Both the position numbers and the translations under genes were made by a program. Positions 24,241 to 36,025 of a stretch of 64,000 nt of DNA are shown piece after piece. The notes below the pieces were generated by a model that saw only the letters and a program-made list of their open reading frames with translations, was not told the DNA's origin and searched no databases. Positions within the stretch are counted from its first letter, which is position 1. Every line of letters starts with the position of its first letter. Source of the stretch: Apoderus coryli (Eukaryota > Arthropoda > Insecta > Coleoptera > Attelabidae); contig OU452212.1 in NCBI GenBank assembly GCA_911728435.2, positions 8,252,563-8,316,562 of the forward strand, given 5' to 3'.

Positions 24241-26010
24241 GTTAAGGTTAACCTTAGACTACACTTGCTGCTGTCACAAAGTGAACGTCGTCAATACGCT
24301 TTGTTACTGGAACACGAATTTGTCAACAGAACAAGTGTGCGGTATGATTTACTTTTCGATTCCAAGGTTGGTTTGAGCGAACAGGAACGGTTGCATAAAA
24401 CATGTGGTGATTAAAGTCCCTCCCGGGCACTTAGAACAGGACGAATGTCTCTTGGTAAAGAGGCAGGTGGTGGTCCTTGCGTTGCGCCTTGAAACATTGA
24501 GAGAGTGATACGTATGATCGATGAAGATCTAAAATTGGAGCAACGCTTGGTGTTTGATCCGCAACAGTAAATTCAATTGTACATGATCATCTTCAATGGT
24601 GGATATCCTATTCTTTCTAAGATACTGAACAGATGATTAAACTAAGGATTGACGAAAATGCACCAACAAAAAAAATGGCAATTTTAAACCTCTCTATTGA
24701 AGATAAGGATGGTGTGCTCCTCCGGATTGTTACTGGATGCTAAATTTCTATTTTTAGAAACAATGACTAATAGTTGTCCGGATTGTGTCGTCTAAAAAAT
24801 ATCCTGCAGCTTCTAGGATTCATTGATTAGTCACTATTATATTAAACGTATCGTAAATGAAATATTGTGCAAAATAAGCCAACATTAAGCCTTGCCAGCG
24901 CAATTGTTTATTAAACACATCATTTTTGTTTTGTTTTGATAAATTATTCAACGGTAAACTTTGAATGAATGCAGTAATGCATTTAATCCATATCAATTAG
25001 AAATAAATTCGTACCGTATGCAATAGTGTAATTGGGTGTATCGAAATTTCGTACGCATGAGATATTCGGATTCCTATTGTGTCTACCAGCAATTTCAGTT
25101 GTTAATAGCTGTTTAGCTTAAACACCTTTTTGACAAATTGATTATCTCTGAAGAGAAGGACCGGCGTGGGAACAGATTTACTAAATTTGGGCAGCACAAT
25201 CAGGAGGTGTACCGCTTAATTCTTCGTCACTGCTTATCTTCATTTCAATAGTGTACTTTAGATCATGAGCGTAGGTAATGGACAATAATTTGATTATGCC
25301 TCATCTTCTATTGCTGACCGAAGATCTGCGGTAGCGTACGGCATCACCTCGATCTCATATTTTATCAAGAAAACGGTCAACCACTTCGACAATCCTCAAT
25401 GGTGTTATAGGAGACACCGTGACTATCCTTTAGGTAGGACAATGAAATTATGCAGGGCTATCTGCGTGCCAAACAACATGCATGGATGATGTTATCAATG
25501 ATAGTTTCTTAGGTTTTGAATGCTGGCGTTCTATAACAAACAAATGTAGACAAGTTCAAGCTTTCAAACGTTACAGTTTGGACGTAGGAGGTGCATGTCA
25601 TTTTATTTCGTTTTCACTACAGCAGGAATATTATGTGTGCTGCTTTTGACAGTTAAAGAAACTGGTTTAAACATTCATTAATAATCAGCAATGTAAAGTA
25701 AAAAAATATCTTGTTATGGCATAAAACATCCCTCGCAGAATACATTTTTCAGTTCTGGACACACAGGTAGGGAAAGGATTTTTTTTTTTATTTCATAATG
25801 GCTTAACCAAAATTCCGACTTCCGTTGGGAATAAGTAATTACTTTACTATATAAAACCGGAGAGCAGTTAAGCGGAAGGAAAATTGCAAATTAATTAGTG
25901 GAGATTTTATTTTAATTAAAAAATAAAATAAAAAATAAATAAACAGATTAAAAAATTAAAACGGTAGATGCTACGAAATAAAAGTTGATAACTGTAGTAA
26001 TGGTGTATTG
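24241..26010. other. Intron sequence, one coding-like stretch of unknown origin
   Basis: At 24268-24414 the + strand reads LLSQSERRQYALLLEHEFVN and on to LSEQERLHKTCGD. It looks protein-derived but I cannot assign it. The rest holds nothing recognisable. Confidence 0.35.
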
Positions 26011-26922
26011 CGAGGTTTGCCTTTTGTATTTCGGGATTTGGCAACCCTGGTGTTGCAATCTGGCAACTGACAGCTCTATCGTAAAGTTGGACATTTTTGA
26101 GGTTATACTTACTCAGAACGTTTTGACATACGAGCGCTATTTGTGTTGGTTACAGTAACTTAAAATATTCATCTCGGCCCAAAAATGGAACTGATATTGC
26201 AAGATCGTCATGTGACCCATAAAGAGATTGAGACAACCTTAGGCATTAGTGGGACCAGCATACATGCAAAAATTTGTTCGCGTTGGATCCCACACAATTT
26301 GTCAATCGCTCAAAAAAAGGCTCGTGTCGATTGGTCGAAAGAAATGCTCAAAAAATACGATCGCGGTGCTTCGAAACACGTCTATGACATCGTGACAGGT
26401 GATGAATCGTGAATTTACGCGTATGATCCCGTAAGTAAACAGCAGTCGACTGTATGGGTGTTTCAAGATGAGCCAAATCCAACAAAAGTTGTTTGCGCAC
26501 GAAGCACTTCCAAGCAAATGGTCGCCTGTTTTTTCGGAAAAACTGTACATGTCGCAACTGTACCACTAGAACAACGCATAACAGTCAATTCTGAGTGGTA
26601 CACAATCGTTTGTTTGCCAGTTGTCTTCCAAGAAATCAGGAAAACCAACCGCCGAAAACGGATCACTCGTCACCACGACAAGCGAGCTCTCACACATCGG
26701 CTCAAACAACTGCATTTTTGAGCACCCAAAACATCGATTTGATGGGTCATCCGCCGTATAGTCCTGACTTGGCACCGAATGAATTCTTTTTATGCCAGTA
26801 GCAAGTGCTTCGACAAGTGCTTCGACAATTGGTTCAAACGCATGCAAAAGTGTATAGAGCTTCATGGGGAATATTTTGAAAAACAATAAAGTGATTTTCG
26901 ATGATTAATATTTGTTTTTTTG
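26011..26922 (+). mobile_element. Mariner transposon, dead and 3'-truncated
   Basis: The left end matches the other mariners (cgagg-tttgccttttgtatttcg). The transposase reads VTHKEIETTLGISGTSIHAK, CSRWIPHNLSIAQKKARVDW and IVTGDES followed by a stop where Trp is expected, then IYAYDP. It continues with a second frame, DEPNPTKVVCARSTSKQMVA and PLEQRITVNSEW, and ends in the SPDLAPNEFFL box. The KNKLRG...EWQ segment is deleted between about 26800 and 26810. The region after the stop codon ends abruptly near 26922, before the right terminal repeat. The TGDE and SPD boxes identify the DD34D mariner group. Confidence 0.92.
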
Positions 26923-27963
26923 ATATCAACAACGATGAAGATGAAGCATCGGGTCAGGTGATCCCAGTGAACATTTGGAAGAAATCTGTTCCTACTTACT
27001 TAGTGTCCCATGCAGTGTACACCAACAGGTTCGATATTGTTACTGATCCCTGATTATTTTGGAATTCCATTCGCTGGAGTCTGTTAGGAACTGTGTCGAA
27101 CGCAACTGCCTTTGTTAGCCTGGTATATGTGATAGCAGACTAACAGATTCTGTTCTCTTCTGATATAAACTTAAACTCATCCCGACTAAAACTTTTACCG
27201 CTACAGTAGAGGCATCTTCAAGTGCCTCCGTTTCACCAGATCATGTCAGAAGAAATAAAGTGGGTTTATTTTCAATCATTTTGATATGACAATTATTTTT
27301 TGACAATACAGCAACATCATACCTACTTAGGTAAAGTATAGCTGCCATTGTTCGAGATTGTTCAGTTAGGTTAACAATACAAATTTCAACAGCTTATTAT
27401 CTAATGCATAAGTTAGTATTTGACGAGAAGTTTCAATACAACTTTATGTGCCATCTATAACTTGTATCATTCAACTCTGATAGATGTATAAAGTTTCGTT
27501 ATTCTGCAATTATTGTTATTTTGGTGTCCCTTTTGATTGCAGCAACTTGATATTATTGGAATATAATCGTTGTAAACTTAGAGAACAGTGTGTGACATTT
27601 CCACACTTTGTTCGTTCTTGAGTCCTTTGGTTACATGAGACAGGGTGTAGGTTTTTGTATAAGCATCTTAAATGTCCGTTACTCATTTGGGTGTAACTTT
27701 ATTTATAACCTTAAAGGGCTAATTGGGCTCAAATGTATATTATGGAAATTATATTTTATTGGTTGGTAATGTGACAAAATTATAGAAAGGACATTCAGGA
27801 AGTTTAATGAAATGTATCCTGATTTACAATCAATGGATATGAGAATTTTTGCACTTAAGTAACCAAATTTTCAAAATGATCCATAAACATCAAATTCGTC
27901 CACCCTGTATGTAGCTACCGACTATGTATCTATGTTTTCGTATTATATAAATTTACTTTGCAG
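26923..27963. other. Intron sequence, nothing recognised
   Basis: No supported feature was found. It ends with the acceptor ctttgcag. Confidence 0.4.
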
Positions 27964-28170
27964 AATTGCTTCATCGTGTCATCCTCTTAAGTGGGTCTGG
28001 CCTGAGCCCATGGGCACTCCAAAAGGATCCACTTTGGGTGAAAAGGGCGGTGGCCAAACATACCGGCTGCCACGGGGATTTGCATGAGGACGATTTGGCG
28101 CCTTGTCTCCGTCTAAAACCGTTGAGTCAGTTGTTTAGTGTTAAGTTGGATACACCACGGTTTCTGCCAG
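27964..28170 (+). CDS. Nlg: Neuroligin exon, middle of the esterase-like domain
   Basis: Residues 115-183 and the first base of 184. HRVILLSGSGLSPWALQKDP corresponds to the FQKAIIQSGTALSSWAV segment of vertebrate neuroligins. The pair of Cys in TGCHGDLHEDDLAPCLRLK matches a conserved disulfide of the fold. The acceptor is ttgcag (27958-27963) and the donor gtgagg begins at 28171. The incoming split codon is Glu (g + aa). The exon leaves in phase 1 and is followed by a short 203-bp intron. Together with the next exon it carries the central part of the ectodomain. Confidence 0.95.
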
Positions 28171-28373
28171 GTGAGGACTCAGATTATTTCTTAGTGATAT
28201 ATAACGGGTAGACAAATTTGAGGTCAGGAAGTAAATTGACTAAATGTCAAAGGATGACAGCTCAATTTCTTACATTTCATCATTTTACAGCCAATTTACT
28301 TGATAATCTCAAATTTGAGATCATTAAGATGATGATGATGTATTTAGCATAATATTCTTTTAACATTTACTAG

Positions 28374-28840
28374 GTTTTGCACCGTTCATCGACGGCACAA
28401 TCCTGGTGAACCCCACGGGTCCACCTCCATCCCCATCATCAGCAACAATCGCAACATCTACAGGTTACGAACTGGCAGATTTCCCGGAACGTGATCTACT
28501 GTTCGGCCTCACCAGCACGGAGTCATACACAGACCTCAATGCTCAAGATCTCGAGTTTGGATTTAACGAGACGAAACGTGATCGAATTTTAAGAACATTC
28601 GTTCGTAATTCGTACTATTACCACTTGAACGAAATTTTCTCAACACTGAAGAACGAATACACGGATTGGGAACGGCCCACGCAGAATCCGCTTAGCGTTA
28701 GAGATGCGACCTTGGATGTTCTTAGTGATGGACATACGGCGGCACCTTTGATCCGGATTGGGTATTTGCATACGATGAGTGGTGGAAAAACGTTTTTCCT
28801 GCATTTCCAACATCACAGTGGAGATAAGGACTTGCCATCA
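28374..28840 (+). CDS. Nlg: Neuroligin exon, largest ectodomain exon
   Basis: Residues 184-339. GFAPFIDGTILVNP matches the GPVIDGDVIP strand, and LLFGLTSTESYTDLN matches the GVNQGEG loop that holds the Glu of the esterase triad (Glu is kept here). FNETKRD contains a possible N-glycosylation sequon. YTDWERPTQNPLSVRDATLD and DGHTAAPLIRIGYLH align with MYTDWADKENPETRRKTL-type sequence of vertebrate neuroligins. The acceptor is ttactag (ends 28373); the donor gtaagt begins at 28841. The exon ends in phase 0, and the next intron is 12.3 kb. Confidence 0.95.
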
Positions 28841-29883
28841 GTAAGTATTACTGCATATAATTGAGATTTATCCTATACACATAGTTAATTTACATACCTA
28901 TAGGTATTTCCCCTGTTTTTTTATTCGTGTAATAATAGTAAAACATTATTTATTTTGGTCTCTCTCTTCCCTGTATGCGGCAGTTGACACCCTTGCCAGT
29001 GCTTGTGTCCTGTGACACACCAATAGCCTATTTATTTATCATACACGTTCTTATGCAGATGAAGCGTGCCTCAAAGCGTTTTCATCTATTATTCAGCAAC
29101 AATGGGCAACACTGCCATCTGGCATATACCCACTATACAACCACGTATCTCTCTTCGTATAAACATAGTTGCCAGCGTTTAATTTTACTAAGCATAGCAT
29201 ACGAATCTTGCCATTAAAAAAACACTATAAGAAGCACGCTTCATATAGATGCAGCAGAGATTTAATGTAAAATAAGGTTATATGACAACGCTTGGCGAGT
29301 GTTTTGTACCTATATGTCGATTATTATTTTGATTATATTTATCTCTATCACACAGTCGCAAATTTCTAGCGCTATGTTAATATTATTTTTATTTACTTTT
29401 CGGGAAGCTTTATATAGCTATTATAATATCGCATACTTTAATATGGAAGAAGTAGTGGAAGTAGTACACATTAGCAGCGTAAATTATATTTACGATGACA
29501 TCAGGTAAGCGCAGTTAATATGAACAATGATAGTTTATTTTTTAATTTTAACTAAAGTTATTGTTTGATCAATATAAATAAAGACAAATTAATAATACCT
29601 GGTATGAGACGTATTATGATTTGCTAACAGGTAGCATAAAAGTAATTTGATTCACAAAAAATCGAATAGAATATGGTTGTGCCATCATGGTACCCGTTGT
29701 GCCATCATGGTAGTCAAGACAAGATTCACTAATATTTTCTGCAGATAGGGACCGAGCATTTGGCTCCCACCCGCCTTCGGAGGACTGGCAGATTTCACAC
29801 ACACCCTGTTTTTCTCATCCCTAATAATTAATAATTAAATTAAAGAAATAATCCATTTGATGCAGTGGAGTGTAATTTAATTA
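28841..29883. other. Intron sequence, small direct repeat
   Basis: At about 29674-29712 the 16-base word ttgtgccatcatggta occurs twice in tandem with a 22-base period. Nothing else is recognisable. Confidence 0.45.
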
Positions 29884-30062
29884 CAAAGGGACATGTTTCG
29901 CAATCCCAGCTCCATCATCAGCCTTAAAATATCGCAACCATGGTGGTGTTAAAACATCTTATAGGCTCTGCTGCTCTGACTAAATGATGTTTCAAAACCA
30001 CTATAGTTGCGATATTTTAAGGCTGATGATGGAGCTGGGACTCCGAAACATGTCCCTTTGAC
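29884..30062. mobile_element. Inverted-repeat element (MITE-like)
   Basis: The left arm (29884-29968) and right arm (29980-30060) are inverted copies of about 75-80 bp. Matching words include caaagggacatgtttcg, cccagctccatcatcagcc and ttaaaatatcgcaac. The loop is short. There is no coding capacity. A related fragment (gacatgtttcggaac and ccatcatcag) abuts the mariner at 31906. The class is unknown. Confidence 0.85.
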
Positions 30063-31367
30063 TACAGTTTTTAAAAATTAATAGTGGAGACGATGTAGCG
30101 GTCCTAATTTGTACCTCTTGTGTAACAGTAATAATTAAAGTAGGTAACAAATTTAGTTTAAGGAATTTACTAGGCCGCTATCACTTCTTTACCAGGCTAG
30201 CAAAGTCGGATATGTTCGACCAATTTCCTAGCAAACTCCAACAAGTTCAATTCCAAACCGTTCAGGAACCAATAGCGGGCGCCAGAATATTTTTAAATAA
30301 AAAAATATACAAAAATTTTGTGTACAGTAAGATATAGGTAATAAATTGTATTCCTAAAAGAATTCAGAATTTAACCTGTTATTTGAATTGTTAGATCACT
30401 CTATCTGATTTTGATCGATGAAATAAAACAACGGATCTTTAAAATCAGTTAATCTAATAATAAAAATGCTTAAACAACAATATCACAGTAATTACAACAA
30501 GTATCTGACCACTTCACCAATAGTGCCCAATTATTTCAGACTTCAACATATAACATATGATATCGTGGTTACCATTTCAGGATATGGTTCAAATTTGACT
30601 TCCTTGACTGACTTTTCCTTCCGTCTGTACTTTTTCTCACTACATCAGCATCAGTCTCACATCAGTCGAGAGTTGCAGGCTTTCAGCTTGTTGAAAGTGT
30701 TATGGAGTCGTTAATATCGACTAACTGTCTCCTGTCTTACTTCTTGACCTTGTGCTCCAATGGATGAGGATGCATGCACAGCACGGAGAAAAGAAAATTT
30801 TGATATTAGTATCAGCCACTTATATGAAGGCAATAACCATCGGATATCTCTGTATTTTTAGTTACAATTTTGTTTGGACACTCAGTATTAGAGTTGGTTG
30901 TCAGAAATTACAAATTTAAAATTTACAAACAGTAATTAAGATTTGATGTGTTGTTTCATTGTAATTTAATTAATAATTATGTAAAGGAGCAGAAATCGGG
31001 TATAAAATTATTCGATGCACTGGTAGAATTATATTAACTATGCTGCAACCAGGCAAGTGTCTTGTTCAAATTAACAATTTCGCTGTTGTATTCATAGAAG
31101 GCCAGAGAAAAGTTCATGACAGCCGTTAATTGGTATTGACGTAGCTGCAAAAAGCCCCTACTGCTATAAAGTGGCTTTGTAATACCAAACTAATTTGGAC
31201 AAAAATGCTTTTAGCTGTTCAATTGAAATCACATAATTTTTAATTTAATTTTAATGCCTTTAATTTTCACTTTACTCACGTAATTTCAATAATTCAATTA
31301 TTCAGTCAGATCAGTGATTGATTGTCCATTCGAAAAGGACATAGATGGCGTTACTAGAATTTTTTCC
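30063..31367. other. Intron sequence, nothing firm
   Basis: Bases 31340-31367 are the second copy of the 28-base word also at 15136-15163. It lies directly against the mariner that follows. Confidence 0.45.
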
Positions 31368-31906
31368 ATATGATTTTTCAAGCAACCGCTTCTTCAGGTG
31401 TCAAAAAACGTTGACCTCTCAGTTTTCTTTTACGTACGGGAATAAAAAGAAGTCATTCGGTGCCGAGGCACATGTCCAGTTTCTCCGAAAAGACAGGCGA
31501 CCATTTGCTTGCTTCGTGCGCGAACAACTTTTGTTGGATTTGGCTCATCTTGAAACACCCATACAGTCGACTGCTGTTTCTTTCGGGCTCATACGCGTAA
31601 ATCCACGACTCATCACCTGTCACGATGTCCTAGACGTGTTTCGAAGCACCGCGATCAGATTTTTTGAGCATTTCTTTCGACCAATCGACACGAGCATTTT
31701 TTTGAACGATTGACAAATTGTGTGGGATCTAACGCGAACAAATTTTTTTGACAGTCAAATGTTTATGCATTATTGAATGTTTGCTGGTCCCACTAATGCC
31801 TAAGATCGTCTCAATCGCTTGATAGGTCACATGACGATCTTCCAATAACAGTTCGCACAGCATTAATGGTTTTCGGAACAACAACTGATTTTGGACGACC
31901 GTGCAA
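31368..31906 (-). mobile_element. Mariner transposon fragment, internally deleted
   Basis: Read on the minus strand: GRPKSVVV-like linker, LLEDRHVTYQAIETILGISG, HLTVKKICSRWIPHNLS, VDWSKEMLKKS, an in-frame stop, then IVTGDESWIYAYEPER with the first Asp of the triad. A frameshifted WVFQDEP-like segment follows and then, after a jump, KNKLRG-like and LTPEEAVA residues near 31375-31430. The segment containing the SPD box is missing. It is closely related to the copy at 26011. Neither terminal repeat was found. Confidence 0.9.
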
Positions 31907-32529
31907 GACATGTTTCGGAACTTATTCCATCATCAGTGATATAACATTATGACTTAACTTAACTTAAGCACATGGAATTTAACATTTCTATTGAAATTTC
32001 GTGGAAAGTGTGATTCTGACAAGGCTACTAGCGCGACTGGAATGATAACTTAAAGCATCTTTAAATTAACTTTCCTAACACATGCCAATATGATCCCAAA
32101 ACTGATGTTTTTGAAGCTAAATTAATCCCAACCAAGTGCGGATCCGGGCGCTTGAAATTTTTAATTTAAAAAAGCAACGCCCTGAAGTGCTTATATTTTA
32201 ATTTTTTCTGCCCAAACATTCTAAACGTGTATATTTTGTATACCTGCCCTCAAAAATTTCGGTTATACGTTAGTATTTTACATAAAATATTTACATTCGT
32301 TCTACAATGATGAAAAACACTCATGGAAAATGATAATACACATACCCAAAAATGGGATGGTTGGTATAATATCTATATCCCTTTATACATTATGGCTTTT
32401 TAGATTATGAAAACGTTTTGAGTTGTTTTGCGTTTGTATGCAGGTGGTAATATTGAAAAATATATTTTTGTAAATCGAGATCTACAAATTAGAATCAAAC
32501 CATGAGTGTCTCGGTATCGAAACATATTG
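31907..32529. other. Intron sequence with a fragment of the 29.9-kb MITE family
   Basis: Bases 31907-31940 share gacatgtttcg and ccatcatcag with the inverted-repeat element at 29884. The remainder shows nothing. Confidence 0.45.
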
Positions 32530-33172
32530 TCTAATTTCTCATTTGTCGAAATTTCAAAAAATTTTTGCAACAAAGAAATTTCGAATTCTATTCTATTTGC
32601 GCATAGACAGAGTGAACAAATTTAAATACTTGGGCATGTGGTTATCTGAAAACTGGATCTCTGATATCGAGGTCAAGAGTCGCATCGAACAAGCCCGACA
32701 AGCATTTCTAAGACTGAGGAGAGTATTTAGTTGCTCGGACTTCGATCTTGGTCTTAAAGATTCTTAAAGTGCTATGTGTGGTCAGTACTTCTCTACGAGA
32801 TGGAAGGTTGGACCCTTAAAGTCAACAACATTAACAAATTGGAAGCGTTCGAGATGTGGCTTTACCGCAGAATGCTCAAGATACCGTGGACTGCAAGAAA
32901 AACAAACGTAGAAGTTCTGTCCAACATCAACAAAGAACATGAACTGTTAACCACCATAAAAAAGAGAAAGACTTCATATCTGGGGCACGTCATGAGGAAC
33001 AAGAAGTATGAGTATTTACAGTTGTTGATCGAGGGTAAGATAGACGGCCGTAGAGGGATAGGAAGGAAGAAATTGCCCTGGTTGCGGAACATAAGAACAT
33101 AAGAGATAGAGAGGAGATCGAAAATGTGATCGCAAACATCCATTAGTGGATAGCATCCGAAGAAGAAGAAGA
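32530..33172 (+). mobile_element. 3' fragment of an RTE-type retroposon
   Basis: Two frames joined by a stop and shift near 32766 read KFKYLGMWLSENWISDIEVK, RIEQARQAFLRLR, then WSVLLYEMEGWTLKVNNINK, LEAFEMWLYRRMLKIPWTA, ELLTTIKKRKTSYLGHVMR and LLIEGKIDGRRGIGRKKLPW. This is the RT thumb and C-terminal region of RTE-like elements. The same order appears in the longer copy at 59627-61738. A gaagaagaagaaga tail (33158-33171) marks the 3' end in both copies. The catalytic palm is absent. Confidence 0.88.
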
Positions 33173-33839
33173 TTTGCCTTTGATGCCAACGGTGATTAAC
33201 TAGCGAAATAAAATTGAAAAATCTGTCAATTCTGATTAATTACAAGACTCGTACCTAAATAAATCAAAGAATATAAACTGTGAAGGAAATATGTCGAAGG
33301 ATATCGCTGTAAGAGCTAAAATGATCGAACTAAAACTCAAATTGAGGTTTGCGAAATGTTTAGTAATAAATATTTTGACACCAGGCTGTTTCATTCTACG
33401 GTAAGCCGAATAGAATTGGAAATAAACTTAGAGAAGTACGACACGTAGTACAGAGTAGATAATTAAAAGTTGTTTGGTACTCAAATAAACACCTTTAATC
33501 GTTATAAAAATTGATTGGAAACAAAAAGGCCTTCAATTAAAAGAATTAACAAAGAACTTACTGAACTTGAACTTCGATTGTTATTAAGAAACTTTATACA
33601 ATTAGAAATCACATCTAGACTCTACCAAGGCTAAAACGAATCTAACTTGAAAATCCGATTGTCTTTCCAAAACACTTAACATACATGAGAAGTAGATTGA
33701 AAATAGCCAATCAGAAAAAAAGGTATTTTTACAATATACCCCTATAAAGATACAGCTACAGGGTGAGCGATTCAGAAATAAAATACATTTTTATGTCGAC
33801 TTTAATAACGGATGTCCTATTTTGGAGATTTTTTAGAAG
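33173..33839. other. Intron sequence, nothing recognised
   Basis: A ctacagggtgagcg word occurs at about 33757. No gene was seen. Confidence 0.4.
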
Positions 33840-34800
33840 ATCAACAAGACACTACTGTTTGTAAAGTTAGGAACAATACGATTATATATTGACTTCTTCT
33901 CCTCACCGCACCTCACACTTTGAAAGGTCATTTTCATACCAGGTTTACAGAATGTACAACAGCCTTCCAACAGAGTTTAAATGGTTGAAACCAGGTACAT
34001 TTGCTGTGAGAGTCAGGCGGTTTCTTCTTGACCAGTCCCGCTGAATCTGTCATCTTTGTTCCGTCTGCGTCTTAGGGTGTCCATGCTCTGCAGCGCATAT
34101 ATCTAGGTTATGATTTATGAAGAATATTAAATGGTGTAGGTATATTGTTAAGGTATGTGTTAGTGTAAGCTAGGAATAATCACTTAAATTTACTCTCGAT
34201 TATATGTTTTACGTTTGATTCTCGGGGTTGCAACTAATAACACCGTCGGGTGATTGCAATCCCTTTGTTATCCAGTACAAATGTCCAAAATTTATACATT
34301 ATAAAGACTGTACTATGTAATATGCATTGGGTTCAATAAAGAATTTATTTATTGTTCATTCATGTTCATATTTTCGGCGCCCTTTATATTTATTCTTCAT
34401 TTAATTTATATGAAGGTATTTCGATGTTCAAAAGTGAGACCACTCTATATTTAAAACATGTCATTCTTCAAACAAGAAAACACGGTCCATCTGTTTCTAA
34501 AAGTTGAACAAAGAAAAGAGACAAAAATTATATATTTTTTGTTATTCATGTACCTACTTGCAGATGTGTTATTACGTTTCTTAAAACCCATATCAATAAA
34601 CGATAAGATAGCTAGAAAACAGACCCTTAAATTTTATGACTAAAAGGAGGACAGTTTAGGAACATTTGTTAACAATTAATTTAAAATAATATTCACAAAA
34701 ATATTATATTTCCCCAACTAAGAGATAATATCTATAAAATCACCCAACTAGTATACATAATACCAGTGGCGTGGTGTCTTGTTACAAAAACACCATAGCA
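33840..34800 (+). repeat. Dispersed repeat family, copy C, split by a LINE
   Basis: The left part (gtaaagttaggaacaatacg and tgacttcttc, 33860-33897) matches copy A at about 2838-2880. The right part from about 34370 (ccctttatatttattctt, then gaaggtatttcgatgttcaa, gaccactct, and ending ataccagtggcgtggtg plus tcttgttac at about 34785) matches the remainder. A LINE 3' end lies between the two parts. Confidence 0.7.
33898..34350 (+). mobile_element. LINE 3' end nested in the dispersed repeat
   Basis: The + strand reads HFERSFSYQVYRMYNSLPTE, FKWLKPGTFAVRVRRFLLDQ and a stop at about 34042. This is the C-terminal signature (SF.Y...YN.LP) of jockey/CR1-like LINEs; compare RSFSYNICSMYNKVPDDLKF in the copy at 48310-48850. 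It ends with tcaataaagaatttatttat, a typical 3' tail. Confidence 0.75.
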
Positions 34801-35593
34801 ATGAAGGCTGCTTTGAAACAACAACAAAAATAGACTCATGCTGCCTTTGTTTCAGAATTTTGAGTACCTAATTCTTAGGCACAAAAACCGTGGGACATAT
34901 CATAGAATCGCCTGGTTTTTCTGAAAAATATGGTTCCTATTTGAAAAAAAAAATCTTATAACAGGTGATTTTTTGAGAACTGTCGGATTTGATTAAAAAA
35001 AACACATAAAAATTTCATCCTAAGAAGTAGACAACCCTAGAGGTCGATAAAGGCTACTATTGCTATAAGTTCAATTGTCAAATTCAAATTACATCAAATA
35101 ATCTAGTATGTAATGCATGAATGTCAATATTTTCTGTCACAGACACAGCCTGCTATAAAATATTATCTTTCAGTTTAGTTGCAGGCGTTTATACTAAAAC
35201 CCTGTGAAATAACCCCTTTATAACCTTAACAAACATAAAATAAAATCGCTGTCTTTTTCCACAATTTCGGTTTGAATGCATAATTCATGAGATACCTGCC
35301 TGCAACGACACCAACTAAGAGTCTCTTTGTTTTTCCGAGGTAGGAAAAACACACTCGCAGATAAAAAAAAGTCGTTTCACCCCAAGAAAATTGACACCTT
35401 TTAGTCCAGAATACGAAAAACGTTTGCCAGTTTACGAGGTATGTTCAATAATATCATAACGACTACCGGCGCTATTTATTATAGATTTGATTTTTCTTTT
35501 CAATTCGCAAATCAATTGAAGATACATTGTGAAAATAGTGCTAATTATAGAGGGTATGCGAACATGTTTTTTTTTTTAATTTAATAATAATAA
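34801..35593. other. Intron sequence, nothing recognised
   Basis: No supported feature was found. Confidence 0.4.
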
Positions 35594-35767
35594 AAAGTTA
35601 ATAAAATATTTGGAATACAAAACATAACACGGCGCAGTCCAAATAAGAACCAAGAGCAGCTGTTTTAGAATGCTAAAAATGTCAACTTGGAAGAATAAGA
35701 GTAAGAAATCAAACCAGACATCTACAGAATTTCCAGAAGCATGTACTGAAATAACCAACCAAGCTTT

Positions 35768-36025
35768 ATGAACTTTAGAAAAGAATTAGCACAAGACTAC
35801 AACAAAGTCGCTAAAGATTTAATTCTATTTTCGGTTGGACGTAATGTTTACCTTCAGAATCCAATAACCAAACGATGGGGTAACACAGGTATTATTGTGG
35901 AAGTTGGTCCCTATAGAAAATGTACAATAAAATCTTCAAGTGGCAGAATATTTGTCCAGTCCCAACAATTTCATGGGATATACGAGAAAAAGAGGAGATG
36001 TGGTAGTCCTGCATATTGTTATTAA
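35768..36025 (+). pseudogene. LTR-retrotransposon integrase C-terminal remnant (gypsy-type)
   Basis: The 85-codon frame contains FSVGRNVYLQNPITKRWGNT followed by GIIVEVGPYRKCTIKSSSGR. This matches the C-terminal beta-barrel of gypsy-type integrases (GD.V.LQNP.T..W...G.I.E), ending shortly after. No protease, RT or integrase catalytic core precedes it. A direct repeat of about 36 bp (35595-35630 and 36075-36110, 482 bp apart) brackets the fragment. It is a dead relic. Confidence 0.65.

Noticed and set aside
31345..31713. 122-codon + strand protein
   Set aside because: It is the antisense of a mariner transposase, whose motifs are clear on the minus strand.
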